Origin: UBA4416 sp020846025
GTDB taxonomy: Bacteria > Bacteroidota > Bacteroidia > B-17B0 > Aurantibacillaceae
NCBI GenBank assembly: GCA_963169295.1
Contig: CAUJDD010000111.1
Location: 1-11,959 of the forward strand
DNA length: 11,959 nt
Direction of reading: 5' to 3'
Shown here one piece after another: positions 6,546 to 11,959 of the stretch (position 1 is its first letter; each line of letters begins with the position of its first letter). The position numbers were made by a program, and so were the translations under genes. The notes beneath the pieces were generated by a model. The model ran no database searches and was not told the origin of the DNA. It saw nothing but the letters and a program-made list of their open reading frames with translations.

Positions 6546-7598
6546 TTAAGCCTCACTATCTTCAGCGTCTTTTAATGCCATTTTGATTTTATATTCAATC
6601 TCGCCCGCTAAATCTGGGTTTTCAGCAAATAAGTTTTTCACTGAGTCGCGCCCTTGTCCAATTTTAGTGTCTTCGTAACTGAACCATGAACCACTCTTTT
6701 TAATAATACCTTTTTCCACACCAATATCAATTATTTCACCAATTTTACTAATACCTTCTCCAAATACTATATCGAACTCGGCCATACGGAATGGAGGGGC
6801 TAATTTGTTTTTAATAACTTTTACACGGGTTCTATTTCCACTTACAATATCGCCTTCTTTAATTTGGCTTACACGACGAATATCTAAACGAACTGAGGCG
6901 TAGAATTTTAAAGCATTACCGCCTGTGGTTGTTTCTGGGTTACCAAACATAATCCCAATTTTTTCACGCAACTGATTGATGAATATACAACAACATCCCG
7001 TTTTATTAATGGTAGCGGTAAGTTTACGAAGTGCTTGACTCATTAATCGCGCTTGCAAGCCCATACGGCTGTCGCCCATTTCGCCTTCTATTTCAGCTTT
7101 TGGAGTTAATGCAGCTACTGAGTCAATAACTACTAAATCTACGGCACCTGAGCGGATTAAATTATCAGCAATTTCAAGCGCTTGTTCGCCGTTATCTGGT
7201 TGAGATATTAATAAACTTTTAGTATCTACACCTAATTTTTCAGCATAAAAACGATCAAAAGCATGTTCTGCATCTATAATAGCAGCGATACCACCCGATT
7301 TTTGTACGTTAGCAATGGCATGAATGGCTAAGGTTGTTTTACCAGAAGATTCTGGTCCGTAAATTTCAACAATACGTCCTTTAGGTAAACCACCAATCCC
7401 AAGTGCAATATCTAAACTTAATGAACCCGTTGAAATGGCATCAAGTGGTTCTACAACATTGTCACCTAACTTCATGATAGTCCCTTTACCATAAGTTTTT
7501 TCGAGTTTGTCTAAGGTTAATTGTAAAGCCTTTAGTTTTTCATTATCTACCGACTTTTTTTCCATAACACTTGTTGTTTCTTCTGATTTTTTTGCCAT
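6546..7598 (-). CDS. recA: Recombinase RecA
   Basis: Full-length RecA, 350 residues. It forms ATP-dependent filaments on single-stranded DNA and catalyses strand exchange in homologous recombination and repair. Walker A is GPESSGKT (81-88), the catalytic Glu is E111 in DAEHAFD, Walker B is LVVIDS (155-160), and the loop L2 region spans NQLREKIG (208-215) to GNPETTTGGNALKFY (219-233), with the allosteric Gln209. A triple cysteine CCC (202-204) precedes the L2 strand. The C-terminus is short and acidic (KDAEDSEA), as expected for autoregulation. The N-terminal 25 residues are a variable polar extension. The upstream DNA has a candidate -7 box at 7677-7684 and a group of inverted repeats, so it is probably transcribed on its own. 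Confidence 0.98.
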   Translation of the reverse strand: MAKKSEETTSVMEKKSVDNEKLKALQLTLDKLEKTYGKGTIMKLGDNVVEPLDAISTGSLSLDIALGIGGLPKGRIVEIYGPESSGKTTLAIHAIANVQKSGGIAAIIDAEHAFDRFYAEKLGVDTKSLLISQPDNGEQALEIADNLIRSGAVDLVVIDSVAALTPKAEIEGEMGDSRMGLQARLMSQALRKLTATINKTGCCCIFINQLREKIGIMFGNPETTTGGNALKFYASVRLDIRRVSQIKEGDIVSGNRTRVKVIKNKLAPPFRMAEFDIVFGEGISKIGEIIDIGVEKGIIKKSGSWFSYEDTKIGQGRDSVKNLFAENPDLAGEIEYKIKMALKDAEDSEA

Positions 7599-7676
7599 GA
7601 TTTCTATATTTATTTTTTAAGTTACAAATTTTTTAGTGAGCTTCATTAACAAGTTGATAACAAGTTTAGCTCGACA

Positions 7677-7684
7677 CAAAGTTA
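7677..7684 (-). promoter_or_regulatory. recA: Candidate -7 box of the recA promoter
   Basis: On the minus strand the sequence reads TAACTTTG, an exact TAnnTTTG match, 78 bp upstream of the recA ATG. A TTG on the same strand at 7701-7699 is only 14 bp away, shorter than the usual spacing, so the -33 box is uncertain. Inverted repeats lie immediately upstream. Confidence 0.4.
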
Positions 7685-7705
7685 CGTTGATTTTTTAGCA
7701 AGACG

Positions 7706-7741
7706 TTGCTATAATTTGTAGCATTGTGAAAAATAGCAATG
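7706..7741. repeat. Cluster of related inverted repeats upstream of recA
   Basis: TTGCTA (7706-7711) is followed by TAGCATTG (7719-7726) and TAGCAATG (7734-7741). The first element can pair with either of the other two, and CATTG (7722-7726) can pair with CAATG (7737-7741). Placed just upstream of the candidate recA promoter, these could be operator half-sites or a weak terminator for the upstream phosphatase gene; there is no T-run on the minus strand after them. Confidence 0.35.
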
Positions 7742-7796
7742 TTTTCGGTAGTTTGCAGGGTGATAAGAGGTGTTAAGAAGTGCTCAAAAATCAGAA

Positions 7797-8831
7797 TTAA
7801 ATAGAATAAATAGCTAATAAAACATCATCTGTTTGATCGGTTTTACCTTTCCAATTTTCAAAGAAATGTTCTATGTCATGTTTTTGGGTATGAATATCTT
7901 TGAGTGCTATTGATTCTATGAATTGATTTAATTTTTTGGCAGTTAATTTTTTATTTTCTGTGCCACCAAATTGATCTGGTAATCCATCGGAGTGCATGTA
8001 AACTTTATCGCCTGTATTTAATCTGATGGTATGATTTATAGGTGGTTGAATAGATTTATCTTGAACGCTACCTACACTACATTTAGCAGCTTTTATTTCG
8101 TGTAGTTTTTGTTGACTATAATATTTTAATTTTATACCAGCGCCTGCATATTTAACCTCATTGTTATTAATTATGCATAAACCTACTTCCATACTGTCTT
8201 GAGAGTCGTGAATACTTTGTTGATTTAGAGCTTCTCGTACATACAAATTCATAGTATGAAGTATTTCTGTAGGAATCGAAAGTTTTTTTTCAATGACGGC
8301 GTATTTAATGGCATCGTGTGCTAATAAAGATAAGAAGGCACCTGGAACGCCATGTCCGGTACAGTCAATAACAGCTACAAATAATCCATATTCATTTTTG
8401 TGCACCCAATAAAAATCGCCACTTACAATATCCTTTGGTTTATATAAAAACTCTAAATTTTCACTCACAGATTTTAAGTATGATGATTTAGGTAAAATAG
8501 ATTCTTGAATTCGTTTAGCATAACGAATACTTTCTAATATTTCTTGATTTTTTTGGCTAATTTCCTCATTAGTATGTTTTAAAATCCTATTCCCTTTTAT
8601 TTTTTGCCTTATTGAAGTGTAAAATAAAATTGTAGCAATACTTGTACTAATAATTATAATTAAGAATAAATCTCGATGCCCTTTAGGATAACAAACCATG
8701 TAATTATCCTCTGCACCAAAGAAAGTATCTGTTAATGTTAGTTCTTCTTTATAATTACCTTTAATGGGTTCATGCGAAAAGGCATGGGTTAAAATAAGGG
8801 TTAAAAGAAAAGAATATATATATTGTTTCAT
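7797..8831 (-). CDS. Membrane-anchored SpoIIE/PP2C-type serine phosphatase
   Basis: This 344-residue protein starts with a signal peptide (about 1-19), then a short exported segment of roughly 34 residues, a transmembrane helix (54-72), a coiled-coil linker (about 78-110) and a cytoplasmic SpoIIE domain. The linker carries the IRYAKRIQESILP motif (102-114) common before such domains in Bacteroidota. Metal-binding motifs are present: SGDFYW (137-142, D139), DCTGHGVPGA (156-165, D156), SDGLPDQFGG (281-290, D282) and TDDVLLA (334-340, D336). It probably dephosphorylates a phospho-serine protein such as an anti-anti-sigma factor, but no such partner is in the window. Unlike many relatives it has no TPR or 7TMR sensor region. 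The gene stands alone between recA and the nitronate monooxygenase gene, with 84 bp before it. Confidence 0.9.
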   Translation of the reverse strand: MKQYIYSFLLTLILTHAFSHEPIKGNYKEELTLTDTFFGAEDNYMVCYPKGHRDLFLIIIISTSIATILFYTSIRQKIKGNRILKHTNEEISQKNQEILESIRYAKRIQESILPKSSYLKSVSENLEFLYKPKDIVSGDFYWVHKNEYGLFVAVIDCTGHGVPGAFLSLLAHDAIKYAVIEKKLSIPTEILHTMNLYVREALNQQSIHDSQDSMEVGLCIINNNEVKYAGAGIKLKYYSQQKLHEIKAAKCSVGSVQDKSIQPPINHTIRLNTGDKVYMHSDGLPDQFGGTENKKLTAKKLNQFIESIALKDIHTQKHDIEHFFENWKGKTDQTDDVLLAIYSI

Positions 8832-8915
8832 TACATTACATTTTCAATTATAATAAGCGCAACTAATCTACATACTTTCTAAAATATATCACCGATGAAA
8901 TGTGATTTGTTTTAT

Positions 8916-9887
8916 TTAATTAACAATTTTATTAAGTCTATCCATTTGTTCTTTTAAAGATTGAATATACTCTTTGTGTAATAAATCAATTAAATTTTTT
9001 ACAGAAAGTATTTGATGAATATTAGATACTCCATGGCCGGCAGACCAAATATCTTTCCATGCTTTTGCTTCGTTACTTATTAACTTTTGCTCAAGTTTCT
9101 CTTTACTATGTAGGCTCAAATCTACCTGATTAGCTTTTATACTTTTTTCTAAAAAATTAGCATTTACACCTGATACTACATCGGTATATATAATATCTTC
9201 TAGCGTAGAATGAATAAGGCAATTTTTATAATCTTGGTTTGCCAAACTCTCATGTGTAGCAATAAATCGGGTTCCCATATAAGCAAAATCAGCACCTAAT
9301 GTTTGCGCGGCAACTATATCTTTACCACTATTAATACTGCCTGCTAACACCATACATTGAGGCGATAAACTTAAAATTTCGGCACTAAATGCAAAAGGAT
9401 TGGCCGTGCCAGCATGTCCTCCAGCTCCAGCACACACTGCAATTAACCCATCAACACCTGCCTCTAAGGCTTTTTGAGCATGACGTTTTTTAATGACGTC
9501 ATGAAAAACCAAACCACCATAACTATGAATAGTATCTACTACATCTTTTACAGCTCCTAAAGAGGTAATTACAAGAGGAACTTTGTATTTGACACATAAT
9601 GCTAAATCTGTTTGTAACCTATTATTAGTTTTATTTACAATTAAATTTACTCCAAAAGGCGCAGGTTTTGTTTGAGTTTCTTTTTCATAAACCTCTAACT
9701 CATGTGTAATTTCTTTAAGCATGGCTTCAAAATCATCCTCGGTTCTTCCATTTAATGATGGAAAGGTGCCTAACACTCCATTTTTGCAACACTCAATAAC
9801 CAGTTTTGTACCCGACACTAAAAACATAGGCGACACAATAACGGGAATTTTTAGGCGAGATTTAAGGTCATTTATAGTCATATACAA
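8916..9887 (-). CDS. Nitronate monooxygenase / 2-nitropropane dioxygenase family flavoprotein
   Basis: A 323-residue TIM-barrel flavoenzyme of the NMO (2-nitropropane dioxygenase-like) family, which also contains enoyl-ACP reductases of the FabK type. Seen motifs are IPVIVSPMFLVSG (14-26) at the N-terminus, PLVITSLG (104-111), the hallmark AGAGGHAG (153-160) with likely catalytic H158, LAGSINSGKDI (181-191) for FMN phosphate binding, and AQTLGADFAYMGTRF (194-208). These enzymes use FMN to oxidise alkyl nitronates such as propionate-3-nitronate. No signal peptide. The first codons read MYM, so Met3 (9881) is an alternative start. A 44-residue lipoprotein gene lies 23 bp upstream on the same strand and probably shares its promoter. 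Confidence 0.87.
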   Translation of the reverse strand: MYMTINDLKSRLKIPVIVSPMFLVSGTKLVIECCKNGVLGTFPSLNGRTEDDFEAMLKEITHELEVYEKETQTKPAPFGVNLIVNKTNNRLQTDLALCVKYKVPLVITSLGAVKDVVDTIHSYGGLVFHDVIKKRHAQKALEAGVDGLIAVCAGAGGHAGTANPFAFSAEILSLSPQCMVLAGSINSGKDIVAAQTLGADFAYMGTRFIATHESLANQDYKNCLIHSTLEDIIYTDVVSGVNANFLEKSIKANQVDLSLHSKEKLEQKLISNEAKAWKDIWSAGHGVSNIHQILSVKNLIDLLHKEYIQSLKEQMDRLNKIVN

Positions 9888-9910
9888 TATATTATGACAT
9901 TAGAAATAAA

Positions 9911-10045
9911 TTAGTGTCTTTTCTTTTTTCCACTAAACGAAGGGCACGTATCACACTTGTTTTTACCTCTAAACATAAAACAACTAGTAAACAAAAGCGA
10001 ACTCAATAGTACAATAATTAAGACGTATAAATTTGATTTTTTCAT
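9911..10045 (-). CDS. Small Cys-containing lipoprotein, 44 residues
   Basis: A short ATG-to-TAA frame encodes 44 residues starting MKKSNLYVLIIVLLSSLL and continuing FTSCFMFRGKNKCDTCPSF before a basic end. The first 20 residues are a lipoprotein signal peptide with Cys22 in a lipobox-like LFTSC, so the mature product would be a lipid-anchored peptide of about 23 residues. It carries a CDTCP motif (C31, C34), a CxxC pair that might bind metal or form a disulphide, followed by a Lys/Arg-rich tail. The composition is coherent throughout and unlike random sequence. It is the first gene of a likely two-gene unit with the nitronate monooxygenase, and its ATG abuts a palindromic promoter region shared with the divergent gene at 10076. 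Function unknown. Confidence 0.75.
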   Translation of the reverse strand: MKKSNLYVLIIVLLSSLLFTSCFMFRGKNKCDTCPSFSGKKKRH

Positions 10046-10064
10046 TTATCTTTACAAAGATAAA
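10045..10064. promoter_or_regulatory. Palindromic divergent promoter region
   Basis: The segment is a perfect inverted repeat with 9-bp arms (TTTATCTTT and AAAGATAAA) around a central AC. On the minus strand it contains the exact -7 box TATCTTTG (10062-10055); on the plus strand it contains the near match TATCTTTA (10047-10054). It fills most of the 30 bp between the small lipoprotein gene and the DinB-like gene. Well-spaced -33 boxes are not obvious on either strand. Confidence 0.45.
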
Positions 10065-10075
10065 AAAAGAATTGA

Positions 10076-10534
10076 ATGAACTCTAAAGAACAATTTTTTA
10101 AGCAAACTTATATTGATAGATTAAAACAATTATCGGGTAATGAAATCGGTTTGTGGGGTGTGCTTTCACCTCAAGGTATGATAGAGCACATGGCAGATGC
10201 ATTTGCAAATGCCTATGGTAAAATTAAATTACCTGCTCAAACACCAGAAGCTATTTTACCTAAGATGAGAGCTTTTGCTTTAAGTGATATTCCATTTAAA
10301 GAAAATACGAAGAACGTCTTAATGAGTGAAACACCAGCTCCTTTGCGTCATCAAACAATTTCTGATGCAATTAATGAATTGGATTTAGAAATAAAATCTT
10401 TTATAGAACATTATAAGTTACATCCTGGGCAAATAAACTTAAACCCATTTTTTGGAGAGTTGAATTATGAAGAGTGGCTTCAATTATTATATAAACATGC
10501 CCAGCATCATTTAAAACAATTTAATATAGCGTAA
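10076..10534 (+). CDS. DinB-like / DUF1569 family protein
   Basis: A 152-residue helical protein resembling the DUF1569 branch of the DinB/YfiT four-helix-bundle superfamily. The C-terminal block NPFFGELNYEEWLQLLYKHAQHH (123-145, shown in parts: PFFGELN, EEWLQLLYKHAQHH) is the strongest signature. Possible metal ligands are H38 in MIEHM, H141 and H145, matching the three-His arrangement of the superfamily. Related proteins include thiol-dependent transferases and hydrolases, but no reaction can be assigned. It heads a plus-strand cluster, with rlmB starting 3 bp after its stop. No signal peptide, so cytoplasmic. Confidence 0.78.
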   Translation: MNSKEQFFKQTYIDRLKQLSGNEIGLWGVLSPQGMIEHMADAFANAYGKIKLPAQTPEAILPKMRAFALSDIPFKENTKNVLMSETPAPLRHQTISDAINELDLEIKSFIEHYKLHPGQINLNPFFGELNYEEWLQLLYKHAQHHLKQFNIA

Positions 10535-10537
10535 TAA

Positions 10538-11311
10538 ATGGCTTATTTTAAAGATAAAGATTTTCGAGAGTCTAAACATGATTCGGAAAATTTAATTTTT
10601 GGTACACGTGCTGTAATAGAAGCAGTGAGTGCTGGAAAAGAGATTGATAAGATTATTATTCAAAAAGGCTTGTCAAATCAATTATTTAGCGAACTTAGAA
10701 AAGCCATTCAAGGAAAAGAAATTCCATTACAGTTTGCGCCCCCCGAAAAATTGAATCGACTCACTTCCAAAAATCATCAAGGTGTTGTGGCATTTATTGC
10801 CGAGGTAACTTATTATCAAGTTGAAGATAAATTATCGGAAGTTTTTGAACAAGGAAAAACACCATTAGTATTATTGCTTGATAGGGTAACTGATGTAAGA
10901 AATTTTGGAGCCATTGCACGAAGTGCGGAGTGTGCGGGAGTTGATTTTATAATTATCCCAAGTAGAGGAGCCGCACAAATAAATGCCGATGCTGTAAAAA
11001 CGAGTGCTGGTGCACTAAATCGAATACCAGTGTGTAGAGAGGAAAATTTAAAAAATACCTTAACATATTTAAAAGAAAGTGGGTTACAAATAATTGCCTG
11101 TCATGAAAAAACAGATCAATATTATTTTAAAGCTGATTTTACTAAGCCTACTGTTATTATTATGGGTTCCGAAGAAAATGGTATATCAAATGAATATATA
11201 AAACGAAGTGATATGCAAGTAAAAATTCCGATGATCGGTCATATTGCATCGTTAAATGTGTCGGTTGCCACAGGTATTATTTTATTTGAAGCCGTAAAAC
11301 AAAGGTTATAA
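10538..11311 (+). CDS. rlmB: 23S rRNA (guanosine-2'-O-)-methyltransferase, RlmB type
   Basis: A 257-residue SPOUT (TrmH/SpoU) methyltransferase with an N-terminal L30e-like substrate-binding domain (about 17-90; LIFGTRAVIEAV is the usual opening). The three knot motifs are present: motif 1 DRVTDVRNFGAIARSAE (115-131) with N122 and R128, motif 2 IIMGSEENGIS (207-217) and motif 3 IPMIGHIASLNVSVATG (230-246). By family it methylates a ribose in 23S rRNA using SAM; G2251 is the RlmB target in E. coli. The NHQGVVAFI segment (79-87) also fits RlmB. Other TrmH-family rRNA methylases cannot be wholly excluded. The first 16 residues are a charged extension. It is closely spaced after the DinB-like gene and followed after 33 bp by the ArfB-type gene. 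Confidence 0.87.
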   Translation: MAYFKDKDFRESKHDSENLIFGTRAVIEAVSAGKEIDKIIIQKGLSNQLFSELRKAIQGKEIPLQFAPPEKLNRLTSKNHQGVVAFIAEVTYYQVEDKLSEVFEQGKTPLVLLLDRVTDVRNFGAIARSAECAGVDFIIIPSRGAAQINADAVKTSAGALNRIPVCREENLKNTLTYLKESGLQIIACHEKTDQYYFKADFTKPTVIIMGSEENGISNEYIKRSDMQVKIPMIGHIASLNVSVATGIILFEAVKQRL

Positions 11312-11344
11312 ATTCGGTTTTACGAATTATGAAAAAATATATTA

Positions 11345-11761
11345 TTGAAAACAATTGAAGAAATAATTGATCGGCAATTAATTAAAGAATGTAAATTTAA
11401 AACAGCTCGTTCGAGTGGAGCTGGCGGGCAAAATATAAATAAAGTAGAAACTAAAGTGGAGTTGTGGTTTGATATTGCTGCATCACAAGTATTAACAGAT
11501 GACGAGAAGGAATTTTTAATAAAAAAGTTGCAATCTAAATTAGAAAAAGATACGATTATACATCTTCAAGAACAAAAGGAAAGAACGCAATTAAAAAATA
11601 AAGAACTCGTTAAACAAAAGTTTTATCAACTTATTTTGCTAGGATTTAAAACTAAAAAAATACGTAAACCAACTAAAATAAGTAAAATTGTAAAAGCCAA
11701 GAGATTAGAAAATAAACGACTGAGGAGTGATATAAAAAAGTTAAGACAAAAAATTAAATAA
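11345..11761 (+). CDS. arfB: ArfB-type alternative ribosome rescue peptidyl-tRNA hydrolase
   Basis: A 138-residue protein with the catalytic GGQ loop in RSSGAGGQNINKVETKVEL (residues 23-41, GGQ at 27-29) and a long basic tail (about 101-138) that in ArfB enters the empty mRNA channel. ArfB frees stalled non-stop ribosomes by hydrolysing peptidyl-tRNA. The small size and absence of codon-recognition domains separate it from release factors; PrfH is less likely because no RtcB is nearby. No in-frame ATG exists before the conserved core: the frame is closed upstream by TGA at 11330-11332, so TTG at 11345 is the best start. A nearby ATG at 11329 is out of frame and followed by a run of six A. The next gene starts 14 bp after the stop. 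Confidence 0.88.
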   Translation: MKTIEEIIDRQLIKECKFKTARSSGAGGQNINKVETKVELWFDIAASQVLTDDEKEFLIKKLQSKLEKDTIIHLQEQKERTQLKNKELVKQKFYQLILLGFKTKKIRKPTKISKIVKAKRLENKRLRSDIKKLRQKIK

Positions 11762-11775
11762 TCAAATTATATATT

Positions 11776-11959
11776 ATGCCAAAAATACTAGTTATAGATG
11801 ATGAAAAAGCCATCAGGCAATCTATTAGAGATATTTTAGAATTTGAAAAATATACAGTAGATGAGGCAGAGAATGGACAACAAGGCTTGGATATGGCTTT
11901 GAAAGGAAGCTATGATGTGATTTTAAGTGATATTAAAATGCCAAAACTGGATGGAACGG
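11776..11959 (+). CDS. Response regulator receiver domain (5' part, cut by window end)
   Basis: The first 61 codons are present; the gene runs off the right edge. The start MPKILVIDDEKAIRQSI has the acidic pair D8/D9 of receiver domains, and SDIKMPKLDG (51-60) supplies the phospho-acceptor Asp52. The combination of IDDEKAIR, the DEAENG segment (29-34) and SDIKMPKLDG is typical of sigma-54-dependent NtrC-type regulators, which would add AAA+ and Fis-type DNA-binding domains, but those lie outside the window, so the subtype is inference. Fourteen base pairs separate it from the arfB stop, so co-transcription is likely. Confidence 0.85.
   Translation, partial: MPKILVIDDEKAIRQSIRDILEFEKYTVDEAENGQQGLDMALKGSYDVILSDIKMPKLDGT

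Noticed and set aside
8888..8906. ATCAC...GTGAT repeat between the NMO gene and the phosphatase gene
   Set aside because: The 5-bp arms are too short to stand out in AT-rich DNA and no T-run follows on the minus strand.
11311..11328. Inverted repeat AATTCG...CGAATT after rlmB as a terminator
   Set aside because: Only 6 bp of weak stem with no T-run following; the closely spaced downstream genes argue against termination here.

Overview
The window looks like chromosomal DNA from a member of the Bacteroidota. It is visibly AT-rich. One protein carries a type IX secretion C-terminal sorting domain, another has the SpoIIE-type phosphatase layout common in this phylum, and a small lipoprotein is present. 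Several genes have the TAnnTTTG promoter box of the phylum, and Shine-Dalgarno sequences are largely absent. I see no tRNA, rRNA, insertion sequence, prophage or CRISPR array.

Layout. (1) Positions 1-231 are non-coding and begin with a long imperfect hairpin. (2) Positions 232-2737, minus strand, hold a tightly overlapped four-gene operon. Read from its promoter it encodes a SAM-hydroxide-adenosyltransferase-like protein, an ABM-fold protein, a rhomboid protease and a PhnP-like metallo-hydrolase. (3) Positions 2844-5283, plus strand, hold a divergent three-gene run: PhoH ATPase, MazG-like pyrophosphohydrolase, and a secreted protein with an N-terminal DUF1573/ASH-like domain and a C-terminal VWA domain. 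(4) Positions 5387-6445 hold a separately promoted T9SS cargo protein, closed by a strong terminator at 6478-6514. (5) On the minus strand follow recA (6546-7598), a membrane SpoIIE/PP2C phosphatase (7797-8831), a nitronate-monooxygenase-like enzyme (8916-9887) and a 44-residue Cys-containing lipoprotein gene (9911-10045). (6) On the plus strand, starting 30 bp from that lipoprotein gene, are a DinB/DUF1569-type protein, an RlmB-type rRNA methyltransferase, an ArfB-type ribosome rescue hydrolase, and the start of a response regulator cut by the window end.

Functionally these are mostly housekeeping genes: DNA repair (recA), ribosome and RNA maintenance (phoH, rlmB, arfB), nucleotide clean-up (MazG) and signalling (SpoIIE phosphatase, response regulator). 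No clear undescribed multi-gene system is visible. The observations most worth a second look are the SAM-hydroxide-adenosyltransferase homologue that seems to lack its catalytic residues, the small lipoprotein with its palindromic divergent promoter, the sensor-less SpoIIE phosphatase, the DUF1573-VWA protein coupled to MazG, and the register-shifting hairpin at the left edge.
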